Positions 24,811 to 33,660 of a DNA stretch of 52,219 bases are shown one piece after another. The DNA is from Anaerolineales bacterium. Its GTDB lineage: Bacteria > Chloroflexota > Anaerolineae > Anaerolineales > UBA11858. The stretch spans positions 1 through 52,219 of the forward strand of contig JADHTJ010000013.1 in assembly GCA_016785015.1 (NCBI GenBank). Reading direction: 5' to 3'. The notes beneath the pieces are model-generated. The model ran no database searches and was not told the origin of the DNA. It was given only the letters and a program-made list of their open reading frames with translations. How positions within the stretch are numbered: the first letter of the stretch is position 1; each line of letters opens with the position of its first letter. A program made the position numbers and the translations under genes.

Positions 24811-25848
24811 ATGACAGATATTCGAACAAAAAACCAGCTATCTAACATATTATGTATCTTCATAAAGGTATTTCAAATCATCCTCTATATACCGATTCAA
24901 ATCATCTTCATTCCATTTGCTATTATTGGACTAGTAGTTGGAATGTACAAGGAAATGGTATATAGCAAGAAACTGGGTGTTTCCTTCTCGGCAGGTCAAG
25001 CGCTTCAATACAGATGGATCATGCATTATTTTGACACCAGACCGGATCCCCTTTCTGTTGCATTTATAAAAAAGTTTCCATGTGAGTCGCATTTTGGTTT
25101 GTGGTCAATCATGGGAGCTCTTATTATTTCTCAGCGCTTATTTGGTTTCACAACCAGTCTTGGAAAACTTGTTGAACCCGGTGAAGAGAACTTAGATTCC
25201 ACAGCGGGTATTCGTGTGCTTGCGTTTGACAGAATCATGGAAAAATATGTTGATGAAATGGAGCAGATTGTCCTTCCTGGAGCTGGCTTTGATCTAATCG
25301 CTTTGCGTTTTACAAAAGGAAAAAATGTAAAGGTTTTTGAACTCGACCAGGTTAATACACTCAATGTTAAAAATGAAACATTGAAAAAAGCAGGCATAAA
25401 GCATGATTGGATTACCTATATCCCAGTTGATTATTCAAGCGAATCTTGGGTTGATAAGCTAGTAGAAGCCGGTTTTGACAAGACAAAAAAGACTTTGTTC
25501 CTTTGGCAAAGTGTTTCTTTGTATTTAGAAGCTGATATTGTCAAAGAAACACTCAGGAATATGGCGGATTTATGTGTTGAAGGAAGTGTTATTGCTCAAG
25601 ACTTTTATTCCAAAGCGTTCAGTTTAGGTGAATATTCAACAATGGCTAAAAGAAGCATGAGTTTGATAGAAAACATGGGAGAGCTTATGAAATTTGGTAT
25701 AGATATGTCAAATGATCCTAAAGTTGCAGTTGAATCATTCCTGAAAGAATGTGGATTAAAAAAGACAGAATATATACAATTTGGTGAAAAACTGGATATT
25801 GAACCCTTTTACTGTATTGTTGAAGCTGAAAAACTACTAGCCACCTGA
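24811..25848 (+). CDS. SAM-dependent methyltransferase, leucine carboxyl methyltransferase (PPM1) family
   Basis: The 345-residue protein begins with one or two hydrophobic helices (about 25-50) and continues with a PPM1/LCMT-type methyltransferase: LPGAGFDLIALRF, VFELDQVNTLNVK, IPVDYSSESWVDKL, FLWQSVSLYLE. AT-rich codon use unlike its neighbours, together with a TIR element before and a second one overlapping its last codons, suggests acquisition by transfer. The final residues (LLAT) come from the left end of the second element, so the native C-terminus may be lost. The substrate is unknown; family members methylate carboxylates or small metabolites. Confidence 0.88.
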   Translation: MTDIRTKNQLSNILCIFIKVFQIILYIPIQIIFIPFAIIGLVVGMYKEMVYSKKLGVSFSAGQALQYRWIMHYFDTRPDPLSVAFIKKFPCESHFGLWSIMGALIISQRLFGFTTSLGKLVEPGEENLDSTAGIRVLAFDRIMEKYVDEMEQIVLPGAGFDLIALRFTKGKNVKVFELDQVNTLNVKNETLKKAGIKHDWITYIPVDYSSESWVDKLVEAGFDKTKKTLFLWQSVSLYLEADIVKETLRNMADLCVEGSVIAQDFYSKAFSLGEYSTMAKRSMSLIENMGELMKFGIDMSNDPKVAVESFLKECGLKKTEYIQFGEKLDIEPFYCIVEAEKLLAT

Positions 25849-25978
25849 CAGTTTGAGAAAAAGAACTTTCTGGGACACGGATTTACACTGATTTTCACGG
25901 ATTTTTTGTAAAGAATCATAAAAACATCCGTGTTTTTCCGTGAAATCCGTGTACAAAATAGAAACTGTCGGGTAGCTA
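25838..25978. repeat. 141-bp terminal-inverted-repeat element, copy 2
   Basis: It matches copy 1 (24334-24464) almost base for base, with one extra 10-base internal segment (an added GGATTTACAC next to the first CGGATTT-like stretch). The same 15-base terminal repeats are present. Its left end supplies the last codons and stop of the methyltransferase gene. Confidence 0.82.
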
Positions 25979-26016
25979 GAAAAATATAATAGGACAATAA
26001 TAAGACAGATATTCAA
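25979..26016 (+). repeat. Partial second copy of the methyltransferase leader and start
   Basis: The sequence just after element copy 2 (AAAAATATAATAGGACAATA and onward to GACAGATATTC) repeats the ribosome site and first codons found at 24789-24823, but with the ATG changed to ATA. It is a relic of duplication or recombination around the element. Confidence 0.7.
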
Positions 26017-26067
26017 GCCATCAAATTCATACCCAGCGAGACCGCAAGACTGAGAGATCTTAATAAC

Positions 26068-26168
26068 TCATGTTACGCAACCTAAAGAGAATCTCCCTGG
26101 AATAGGGGGTGGTGGCTTCGCCCCCGCCCCCTATTCCAGGGAAACCTTGCTACGAGTGCGTAACATGA
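26068..26168. repeat. 101-bp hairpin element with perfect 12-base inverted ends, copy 2
   Basis: TCATGTTACGCA (26068-26079) and TGCGTAACATGA (26157-26168) are perfect inverted repeats. Inside is a GC-rich hairpin, CCCTGGAATAGGGGG with CCCCCTATTCCAGGG. Copy 1 is at 10570-10669. It has no coding capacity. In 26169-26390 I see no gene, only the promoter of the next one. Confidence 0.78.
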
Positions 26169-26377
26169 ATTAATGAGATTCGAACTAGAACCGTATGACC
26201 ATATTTTTAAATTCACGTTGATGGATCTTCAATATTTGGACATTTGGGTTTTTGGCAAGAAGATACATGACATCTGTTGGCATTAGATCATGCAATTACT
26301 TTAGACATAAGATATTGAACTTCTGCAGTCATTCAATGCGCTGGTTATAGCTCAGTCGTTGGGTGGTGGACATGGGA

Positions 26378-26383
26378 TATAAT
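26378..26383 (+). promoter_or_regulatory. -10 box placing the MalT-like gene as leaderless
   Basis: A perfect TATAAT ends 7 bases before the ATG at 26391. No Shine-Dalgarno sequence fits in between, and a start about 7 bases after the box would leave at most one untranslated base. Confidence 0.55.
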
Positions 26384-26390
26384 CTCATTC

Positions 26391-29147
26391 ATGTCCACCC
26401 CAATTTTGATCACGAAACTCTTTATCCCGCCAACCCGTTCGGAGCTTGTTCCCCGTCATAGCCTGATAAAGAAGTTGAATGAGGGCATAGACAAAAACAT
26501 AGGGTTTGGTTGCAAACTTACCCTTATCTCTGCCCCAGCTGGTTTTGGTAAAACGACGTTGGTCAGTGAGTGGGCGGATTTTTTGCGTTCAGATTCATCC
26601 GAAGAAAGCCAAACCGATAACAAAATTGCTTGGTTATCAATTGATGAAGATGACAACGACCCCACACGCTTTCTGACTTATTTTATAGCTGCCTTGAAAC
26701 GGGCGGCAGGAATTCGTGAGGATCTTGCAGAAAGTTTAGTGGGCATGCTCCAATCGCCTCAAACGCCCCATGTCAAAGATATTTTAACAGCCATCATAAA
26801 CGAGGTTGCTGAATTGGCGGGCAGGTTGATCATCTTTATTGATGATTACCATTTGATCGAATCGTCGCTCATTAATGATGCTCTCGCTCTGTTAATCGAA
26901 TATTTACCGCCACAATTGCATTTGGTCATCATAACACGAGATGATCCCCATCTCCCTTTAGCCCGGTTTAGGGCCAAAGGACATATGGTTGAGTTACGCG
27001 CAGCCGACTTGCGATTCACGCCTGCTGAAATTACAGAATTTCTACATCAAAAACTGGGAATCCATCTTTCTTATGATGAAATTGCCAGACTCGATGCCCA
27101 TACCGAGGGGTGGATCACTGGATTACACTTGGTTGCTGTTTCCCTTCAGGGTCAAGAAAATATCAGCCGTGCCATCCGAGATGTCAGCGGTAGCCATCGC
27201 TTTGTGCTGGATTACTTGCTCGAGGAAGTATTAAATCAACAATCAGAAGAAATTCAAGAATTTTTACTTCAAACAGCGATCCTTAATCGATTGACAGGTG
27301 CTTTGTGTGATTCTTTAACCGGGCAAACTAACGGGCAAGAAATACTTGAATATTTGGAGCACGCCAACCTTTTTATTGTTCCCTTGGATCAAGAACGATA
27401 CTGGTATCGTTATCACCATATTTTTGCTGATTTATTGCGTCTGCGTTTACACCGAATATTTTTAGAAAGAGAACCTGCACTTCATCTTCGAGCTAGCGAG
27501 TGGTACAAACAAAACGGCTATATTGATGATGCAATTGATCATGCTTTAAGTTCAAAGGATTATGATCGAACGGTACAACTAATCGTTGAGCATGTTGATG
27601 ATATCTTGAAACGTGGTCAGTACGTAAAATTATGGTATTGGTTAGATCATGTACCCGAAGAATTTACCCACTCAGAACCTGATCTTTGCATCCTGAATGC
27701 ATGGTATCTTTTTGCACGGGGTGAATTAGATAAAGCCGAATCAAATCTACAGACCGCTGTAAAACACGTTAGACCAGACGGCAATATTGAAACTGATTTA
27801 GATCACATGGAAAAAGCCAAACTGCGTGGACGGATAGCCGGAGTACGGGCCTTTATTGCATCTTATCGCGGTGATATTCCCGGGATTATTCAAAATGCTC
27901 ACCATGCGCTTGATGAGCTCCCAGTACAGGATTTGGCCTGGCGCAGTATGATTGCGGTCGCACTGGGAGATGCCTACGGCATGGCCGGAGATATGAATGC
28001 GGCCTACAACGCTCGCGTTGCTGCCTATGAGACGAGTAAAGCTGGTGGCAATATTTACTTGGTTTTGTTAACCAGTATGAAATTAGCAATTACCTACCGC
28101 ATGATGGGCCAATTGCAGCGCGTCATCGATATCTGCCAAGAACAACTGTGCCTGGCAAATGAAAAAGGGGTTTCCCAAATGGCCGCAGTAGGTTGGTTAT
28201 TGGCGATCTGGGCAGAGATATTGGCGGAAACCAATCAATTGGAAGAAGCCTTATCCAAAGGGGAAGAGGGCGCTAAGATTACTGCCCGTGGGGATGACAT
28301 CGCCATGACCGGATGGAGCCATTTGTGTTTGGCAAGAATCCTACATACGCAAAGAGATTTCGCAGGTGCTGAAAATATCATCCGCGATTTTGAAGCTATT
28401 GCCTTTGAGCACCAAATGCCGCCGTTCATTGCCAATGGAATTTCTGCTTTCCAAACGCGAATTTTGTTAGCTCGCAATAAACTAGATGCCGTTAAACAAT
28501 GGGTCAATGCCCGCGACCTGAAAATCGAGGGGGAGATTACGCAATTAAATGAAAGCGAATATATCGTATTTGCCCGAATTCTTCTCGCTGAAGGACGAAT
28601 AGATGAAGCCATCAGTTTGCTTCATCGGCTCCTGGAATCAGCTGAGGCTGTGGGACGCATTTCGCGAATGATCGAGATTTTGCTGCTCTTAGCACTGACA
28701 TCTCAAGACAAGGATGAAATTGAGAAAGCTCTAGGTTTTCTGGCACAAGCCCTCGCCCATGGCGAACCGGGAGGGTTTGTGCGCACGTTCGTGGATGAAG
28801 GCCCCCGATTAGCGCGACTCCTTTACAAAGCTGCCGCCCGCAAGATTGCACCAGAGTATGTCGGGAGATTATTGTCTGCATTTCCGGTTCTAGATGCGGA
28901 GCAAACTATTGAAGCGAAATCGCAAACGCCTGCTTCGGAATTGATAGAGCATTTAAGTAAACGCGAACTCGAAGTACTCCGTCTCGTAGCCAAAGGCCAC
29001 ACACGGAAAGAGATCGCCACTAATCTTATTCTCTCGGCAAATACAGTCAAGACGCATGTGCGCAATATTTACAGCAAACTGGGGGTCAATAATCAGATGA
29101 AGGCTGTCGGGAAAGCTCGGGGATTGGGACTTCTGGAAATCGATTAA
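26391..29147 (+). CDS. MalT-like ATP-dependent LuxR transcriptional regulator
   Basis: The 918-residue protein has an STAND ATPase (Walker A GFGKTT at 51-56, Walker B LIIFIDDYHLI), a winged-helix-like section, a long helical TPR-type region (about 360-830), and a C-terminal LuxR helix-turn-helix (LSKRELEVLRLVAKGHTRKEI). In MalT the ATPase and TPR parts bind an inducer and drive oligomerisation on DNA. It heads the accessory run to its right and shares the layout of the second regulator at 45891. No ribosome site; probably leaderless. Confidence 0.92.
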   Translation: MSTPILITKLFIPPTRSELVPRHSLIKKLNEGIDKNIGFGCKLTLISAPAGFGKTTLVSEWADFLRSDSSEESQTDNKIAWLSIDEDDNDPTRFLTYFIAALKRAAGIREDLAESLVGMLQSPQTPHVKDILTAIINEVAELAGRLIIFIDDYHLIESSLINDALALLIEYLPPQLHLVIITRDDPHLPLARFRAKGHMVELRAADLRFTPAEITEFLHQKLGIHLSYDEIARLDAHTEGWITGLHLVAVSLQGQENISRAIRDVSGSHRFVLDYLLEEVLNQQSEEIQEFLLQTAILNRLTGALCDSLTGQTNGQEILEYLEHANLFIVPLDQERYWYRYHHIFADLLRLRLHRIFLEREPALHLRASEWYKQNGYIDDAIDHALSSKDYDRTVQLIVEHVDDILKRGQYVKLWYWLDHVPEEFTHSEPDLCILNAWYLFARGELDKAESNLQTAVKHVRPDGNIETDLDHMEKAKLRGRIAGVRAFIASYRGDIPGIIQNAHHALDELPVQDLAWRSMIAVALGDAYGMAGDMNAAYNARVAAYETSKAGGNIYLVLLTSMKLAITYRMMGQLQRVIDICQEQLCLANEKGVSQMAAVGWLLAIWAEILAETNQLEEALSKGEEGAKITARGDDIAMTGWSHLCLARILHTQRDFAGAENIIRDFEAIAFEHQMPPFIANGISAFQTRILLARNKLDAVKQWVNARDLKIEGEITQLNESEYIVFARILLAEGRIDEAISLLHRLLESAEAVGRISRMIEILLLLALTSQDKDEIEKALGFLAQALAHGEPGGFVRTFVDEGPRLARLLYKAAARKIAPEYVGRLLSAFPVLDAEQTIEAKSQTPASELIEHLSKRELEVLRLVAKGHTRKEIATNLILSANTVKTHVRNIYSKLGVNNQMKAVGKARGLGLLEID

Positions 29148-29329
29148 GTTTTACAAGAGTCCGAAAAGGTTTTCAATGGGGGATCAATCGCAGTATATTA
29201 TTTTGTATTTTGTTGGATAGGTCCGAATTTCGGGTGCTTTTTTCGATAACCACCGTTAACCCCCCAATCACCCATATGTTAACCCTTCTGGGTTATGACA
29301 ACGAATTAAAGATTGGCTAATATATTCGT

Positions 29330-29617
29330 ATGATTGATAAGCATACTGATGACTGTGACAGATCTATATTTACGCTTGATCAGCCTATCCCCTACCAACT
29401 CAAAATTGCTGGACAAGTAAGCGAGAATTGGACGGACTGGATGGAAAAGATAGATATTCGGATCGAAACTGAACGATCTGGACTCACGACAACAGTCCTG
29501 ACCGGAACCTTCGATCAAGCAGCTCTGTTGGGTTTGATACGTAGGCTTTATTACTTGGGCTTCCCCTTGATATCGGTCAACTGCATCCAGCCGGGTATTC
29601 AACCCCAGCGAAATTGA
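29330..29617 (+). CDS. Small conserved protein of unknown function
   Basis: The 95-residue protein has a compact pattern: YQLKIAGQVSENWTDWM, then ERSGLTTTVLTGTFDQAALLGLIRRLYYLGFPLISVN. I recall similar short proteins beside MalT-like genes in Chloroflexota, often with the SENW and DQAALxGLL motifs. There is no signal or helix, so it is cytoplasmic. There is no ribosome site, and TAATAT at 29318-29323 would start transcription exactly on the ATG, so it may be leaderless. No function is proposed. Confidence 0.75.
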   Translation: MIDKHTDDCDRSIFTLDQPIPYQLKIAGQVSENWTDWMEKIDIRIETERSGLTTTVLTGTFDQAALLGLIRRLYYLGFPLISVNCIQPGIQPQRN

Positions 29618-29731
29618 TCCTGACCTTCGATGATGACAAGATCATTGTAGAAGAATTCGGTGCATTGGATCGTACTCCTATACGGGCAATACCAAATAAC
29701 AATTATCAAATCAATCAAAATGTGAGGATTA

Positions 29732-31168
29732 ATGAAAATGAATAAACAGCACGAAACCCAACCTTACGAAAGAAAAGTCACCGGGGCAGAGCGCTTCTTC
29801 TCGCACGCGCCATTTTCAACTGTCACGATGGTTGCTCGTATCAAAGGCAAAGTGACTGAAGAAATGCTGAAGCGCGCGATCGAAAAGGTACAACAACGAC
29901 ATGCGCTACTGCGCGTACGCATCGAGGATAACCAGAAAGGCGAGTTGTGGTTCACGTCTGAAGGGGCACAAGAAATCCCCATCGAGGTCGTTCCTCGCAA
30001 ATCGGAGCACGATTGGATCCAGATCCATGCTGAAGGCGCGAAGATCCCCTACGATTTTGAAACACGCCCAGCGATTCGTTTTAATCTGGTTCAATCCCCA
30101 GAAGTGTCCGAGCTGATCATCCTGTGCCACCATATCATCTGTGACGGTATGTCATTGGCTTACCTGGCGCGTGACCTGATGATTCATCTGGGCGACCCAG
30201 CAGCTGAGGCTCGAGTGCTGCCAACACCAGAACCAATTTCTCTAGATAATCTACCCAAGGATGTATCTCCGTCGGGCTTAATTATGTACTTTGTCAACAA
30301 GATCAAACAGAAATGGGCTGATGAAATCGTATACTTCGATCAGGAAGATTACGTCGCTCTCAACAAAGCCTACTGGGAAAACTTCAACCATGAAATTCTC
30401 TCAATAGAATTATCGGAAGCAGAGACATCTGCTTTGGTGACACGCAGCCGAAAAGAAAATGTCACGGTGAATTCAGCTATCATTACGGCCTTCTCTGGTG
30501 CACAGAAATATGTGGTCAGCGAGCAACCCCATCATGCAAAAACCGTCAGTGCAGTCAGCCTGCGTGATCGGCTCCCGAAACATCCAGGGGAAGGGATAGG
30601 CTATTATGCCTTGGGGTTGGAAGTGAAGTACAAGTACAACACAAACAAAAGCTTTTGGGACAATGCCCGTAAGTATCACAAAAAAATCATCTCAAAAATC
30701 TCTAACAAAAAGGTCTTTGGCGATCTCCCGATTTTCTTAGAGATGGATTCGAATGTCTATGAAGCGCTCAGCTTTAAGAAATTGGGCAGTTTTGTCATGC
30801 CAGACTCACCTCGCTATAAAAAACTGCACAACTTCAGTGAACGGGAAGACATGGTTGTGGGACTCCTAAAAAGAGCCAAGATGGAAACCTTGGACGCCAA
30901 ACTTATTGGCCCTGCAATCACCAATCTCGGGCGGTTAGATTTTCCTAAAAAGTATGGTGCCTTGGAATTGGACCGCCTGATCATGCAGCCAGGCGGCGCA
31001 TTTCCCCTGGTACACGTCGATATGGTGATCGGCGCGGTGACTTGTGCTGGAAAACTCAGCCTGGTAGTTGAGTATGCTGAAGAAGCTATTGACACCGCCA
31101 CGATGAAGGTGATCAAAGCGAAGGCAATGGAGTTGTTGCAGAATAATAAAGATGGAGATTATGCATGA
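29732..31168 (+). CDS. Condensation-domain acyltransferase-like protein
   Basis: The 478-residue protein has a condensation (CoA-dependent acyltransferase-like) fold with the active-site motif HHIICDG at 133-139 and the second-half motif NLGRLDFP typical of this superfamily. It is a stand-alone domain, as in alcohol acetyltransferases and PapA5-type enzymes, with no carrier protein beside it. GAGG lies ahead of the ATG. Its TGA overlaps the start of the ferredoxin-nitroreductase gene (ATGA), which indicates coupling and perhaps a joint pathway. Confidence 0.85.
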   Translation: MKMNKQHETQPYERKVTGAERFFSHAPFSTVTMVARIKGKVTEEMLKRAIEKVQQRHALLRVRIEDNQKGELWFTSEGAQEIPIEVVPRKSEHDWIQIHAEGAKIPYDFETRPAIRFNLVQSPEVSELIILCHHIICDGMSLAYLARDLMIHLGDPAAEARVLPTPEPISLDNLPKDVSPSGLIMYFVNKIKQKWADEIVYFDQEDYVALNKAYWENFNHEILSIELSEAETSALVTRSRKENVTVNSAIITAFSGAQKYVVSEQPHHAKTVSAVSLRDRLPKHPGEGIGYYALGLEVKYKYNTNKSFWDNARKYHKKIISKISNKKVFGDLPIFLEMDSNVYEALSFKKLGSFVMPDSPRYKKLHNFSEREDMVVGLLKRAKMETLDAKLIGPAITNLGRLDFPKKYGALELDRLIMQPGGAFPLVHVDMVIGAVTCAGKLSLVVEYAEEAIDTATMKVIKAKAMELLQNNKDGDYA

Positions 31169-32055
31169 AAGATCAAATTAGCATCAACTATGAAACCTGT
31201 ACTCTTTGCGGGCTGTGTGGCGAGGTTTGTCCAAACCTGACCATGAAAGTGGACCGTGAGACCGGTATCACCTTACGTAGCAACCGTAAGGATTTGTGTA
31301 TCAAGTGTGGACAGTGTATGGCGATATGTCCATTTAAGTCCATCCAGGTAGCCGGATTATCCTATGATACCGATTTCTTCAAGCTACCTAAAGGGAAAGC
31401 CGCGAATTTGCCTTTTGGTGAAATGGTCAAAACTCGCCGCGCAATCCGAACCTATAAAGATCAACCCGTTTCAACAGAAGTTTTGGAGAAGATTGTCGAG
31501 GCAATTTCGTTTGCACCCCCCAGCTTTACTCCCCTGAAAATAGAGCTCGTTGTGGTTCAGGATACCTCAGTTATCCGAAAAGCCCTGCCTGAGATGATCA
31601 AGGTTTATGATGGCCTTCTGAAAGTAATGCGCAACCCGATCGGTCGATTGATCATCCGTCTTAAAAATGGTGCTGAGAAGTTCAAAGTTGTTGAAGGACA
31701 TGTAGCTCCGATGATGCAGAGCCGGTTGCCAGAATTGAAACAAGGTGTTGAGGACACGATTACCCGCTATGCCCCCGCCATGATCATCTTCCATGCTCAT
31801 CGAGATGCAGAGAAATATGAAACAGATATCAATATTGCCATGACTTATGGTTTTTTGGCAGCACACGCCCTTGGGTTAGGCGGCTCACCCATCGATCTGG
31901 TGCCACCTGCAATCCAGAATAATTCAGCCTTACAGGAGATGTTCTCAATCCCTGTTGAGAACGTGCCTGTTGCCGCGTTGATCTTAGGCTATCCAAAATA
32001 TCGTTACCAGCGCGGCATCAAACGCGAACTCAAGAGCGTGGCCTGGATAGATTGA
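31165..32055 (+). CDS. 4Fe-4S ferredoxin-nitroreductase fusion
   Basis: The 296-residue protein starts with two 4Fe-4S motifs (CTLCGLCGEVCP, then CIKCGQCMAICP) in the first 55 residues and continues with a nitroreductase domain (MVKTRRAIRTYKDQPVS, AHALGLGGSPID). It should use ferredoxin-type electrons to reduce an FMN-bound substrate. The start overlaps the condensation-domain gene by four bases. Confidence 0.92.
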   Translation: MKDQISINYETCTLCGLCGEVCPNLTMKVDRETGITLRSNRKDLCIKCGQCMAICPFKSIQVAGLSYDTDFFKLPKGKAANLPFGEMVKTRRAIRTYKDQPVSTEVLEKIVEAISFAPPSFTPLKIELVVVQDTSVIRKALPEMIKVYDGLLKVMRNPIGRLIIRLKNGAEKFKVVEGHVAPMMQSRLPELKQGVEDTITRYAPAMIIFHAHRDAEKYETDINIAMTYGFLAAHALGLGGSPIDLVPPAIQNNSALQEMFSIPVENVPVAALILGYPKYRYQRGIKRELKSVAWID

Positions 32056-32124
32056 TTCGCAAATTGGTCTGTATATCAGCCAAGGTGTGAAGTAATTTAC
32101 AACCAACAAATGAAGGATGAAAGT

Positions 32125-32706
32125 ATGAGTAATTACCAAATCTCATTTATGGAAAACAATGATACTAAAGAAGCGGCCAAAGTTCTCAGTATCGCCATGC
32201 TCAATAACCCTTTCCATGTAGCTATTTTTCAGGGTAATAGCGAAGTAGAACGGCTTGAAATAGAGCTAATGTTCATGGATCTTTTTACAAAATTACCTGG
32301 TATTGTTTTTCTTGCCAAGGAAAATAAAAAAATCATTGGGGTTATGCGGATGAAGTCATGCGTTGGCAGTAAAAAGTCAGTAAATTCAATCGAAGTCAAA
32401 GAAAAGAATTCACTCGATTATAGAAAGTACACCTGGAAAAAGGAATGGGCAATTCATGACCCAGTGACACAACATTGGCACCTAGGGCCTATTGGTGTGC
32501 TGCCAGGTTATCGTGGAATGGGAGTTGGTTCGAAACTTATGCAAATTTTTTGTAAGGAGGTTGACGCCTGTTCAGCACAGGCATATTTGGAAACAGATTT
32601 GGATGAAAATGTACATTTATATCAAAAATTTGGCTTTGAAGTAATAGCCACATCAAACATAATTCAGGTAGAAAACCGTTATATGCTCAGGGTGTCGAAA
32701 ACCTAA
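32125..32706 (+). CDS. GNAT-family N-acetyltransferase
   Basis: I use the ATG at 32125 (193 residues), which has AAGGA 8 bases upstream; the frame opens at 32110. The acetyl-CoA site is LGPIGVLPGYRGMGVGSKLM, followed by LETDLDENVHLYQKFGFEV, typical of GNAT. It has low GC compared with the previous genes. The acceptor is unknown. Confidence 0.88.
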   Translation: MSNYQISFMENNDTKEAAKVLSIAMLNNPFHVAIFQGNSEVERLEIELMFMDLFTKLPGIVFLAKENKKIIGVMRMKSCVGSKKSVNSIEVKEKNSLDYRKYTWKKEWAIHDPVTQHWHLGPIGVLPGYRGMGVGSKLMQIFCKEVDACSAQAYLETDLDENVHLYQKFGFEVIATSNIIQVENRYMLRVSKT

Positions 32707-32714
32707 ATTATTAG

Positions 32715-32921
32715 GATGGAAAACCGCGCGGTGCAGCAGGTCGCTCACTTTTTACCAAGAACATGATGACGGCCGAAGAATGCACCAGGATCATCATCAA
32801 AGCAGCCCGGCTGCGTAAACGAGAAGTTCGATTGCAGCCTGGTCAGATATAAATGTGGCTGAAAATGATCATCCCTGGCTTATTAGACAAAATTACGATG
32901 GACAAATTTGTTCACCCAATA
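32715..32921 (+). pseudogene. Remnant of an SDR-family dehydrogenase (C-terminal part)
   Basis: In one frame the sequence reads DGKPRG, then MMTAEECTRIIIKAARLRKREV, then an in-frame TAA after LQPGQI, and then MWLKMIIPGLLDKITM. This is the C-terminal pattern of short-chain dehydrogenases (EECAxxIxxAxxKRKRE ... WLKLIAPGLVDKI). The rest of the gene is gone, so I take it for a decayed remnant. Confidence 0.65.
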
Positions 32922-32958
32922 ATCGAAAGAGAATGGACAAACAAAAAGGAGAATGAAA

Positions 32959-33645
32959 ATGAAAACAAATAGAAGAACGGCAGTATGGGTAGGCATATTC
33001 TTTATCATCGGGACGGTTTCTGGCGTACTCAGTGAGGTTAATCTGGGACCATTCCTGGAAGATCAAGACTATCTGGCGAATATTGCCACCAACGAAACGA
33101 AGATCATCCTTGGAGCGCTGTTTATTTTGATAATGGGTTTTGCGCTAACTATGGTGCCGGTTTTGCTTTACCCCATCTTCAAGAAATACAATCACGCCCT
33201 GGCACTCGGTGCAGTTGTTTTCAGAGGAGCACTGGAAGCCGTTGTTTACATGGCGCTGGCTGCCCTCTGGCTGATGCTGCTCACGCTCAGCCAGGAATTC
33301 AGTTTGGCGGGATCCAGTGAAATAGGCATGTTCCAGCACCTGGGGGCCCTGTTCACGAAAACCGAGACCTGGCTGGCTCATATCGTGTCGATTGTTTTTA
33401 GCCTGGGAGCCCTGATGATCTATTGGGTGTTTTATCGCTCTAAACTTATCCCCCGTTGGCTGTCACTTTGGGGACTTATAGGTGGCTTGCTGTACCTTGT
33501 TTCTCCTATGGTAGGTATGTTTGGTATCGATTGGGGATTTCTGATGATGCCGCTGGCCCTGCAAGAAATGGTTCTGGCGCTTTGGTTGATTATCAAGGGC
33601 TTCGATCCAGCGGCTTTCGCCTCTCTATCAGGTAAACAAGTGTAA
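32959..33645 (+). CDS. DUF4386 membrane protein
   Basis: From the ATG at 32959 (AAGGAG 7 bases upstream) it has 228 residues and about six helices. The family marks are the N-terminal RTAVWVGIFFIIGTVSGVLS and the C-terminal PRWLSLWGLIGGLLY and ALWLIIKGF. It is one of five members in the window. Its function is unknown. Confidence 0.88.
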   Translation: MKTNRRTAVWVGIFFIIGTVSGVLSEVNLGPFLEDQDYLANIATNETKIILGALFILIMGFALTMVPVLLYPIFKKYNHALALGAVVFRGALEAVVYMALAALWLMLLTLSQEFSLAGSSEIGMFQHLGALFTKTETWLAHIVSIVFSLGALMIYWVFYRSKLIPRWLSLWGLIGGLLYLVSPMVGMFGIDWGFLMMPLALQEMVLALWLIIKGFDPAAFASLSGKQV

Positions 33646-33660
33646 GTATTTGGAGAAAAC

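Noticed and set aside
24334..26168. CRISPR array suspected from repeated sequence
   Set aside because: There are only two copies each of longer elements with inverted ends; there are no regular short repeats with spacers.
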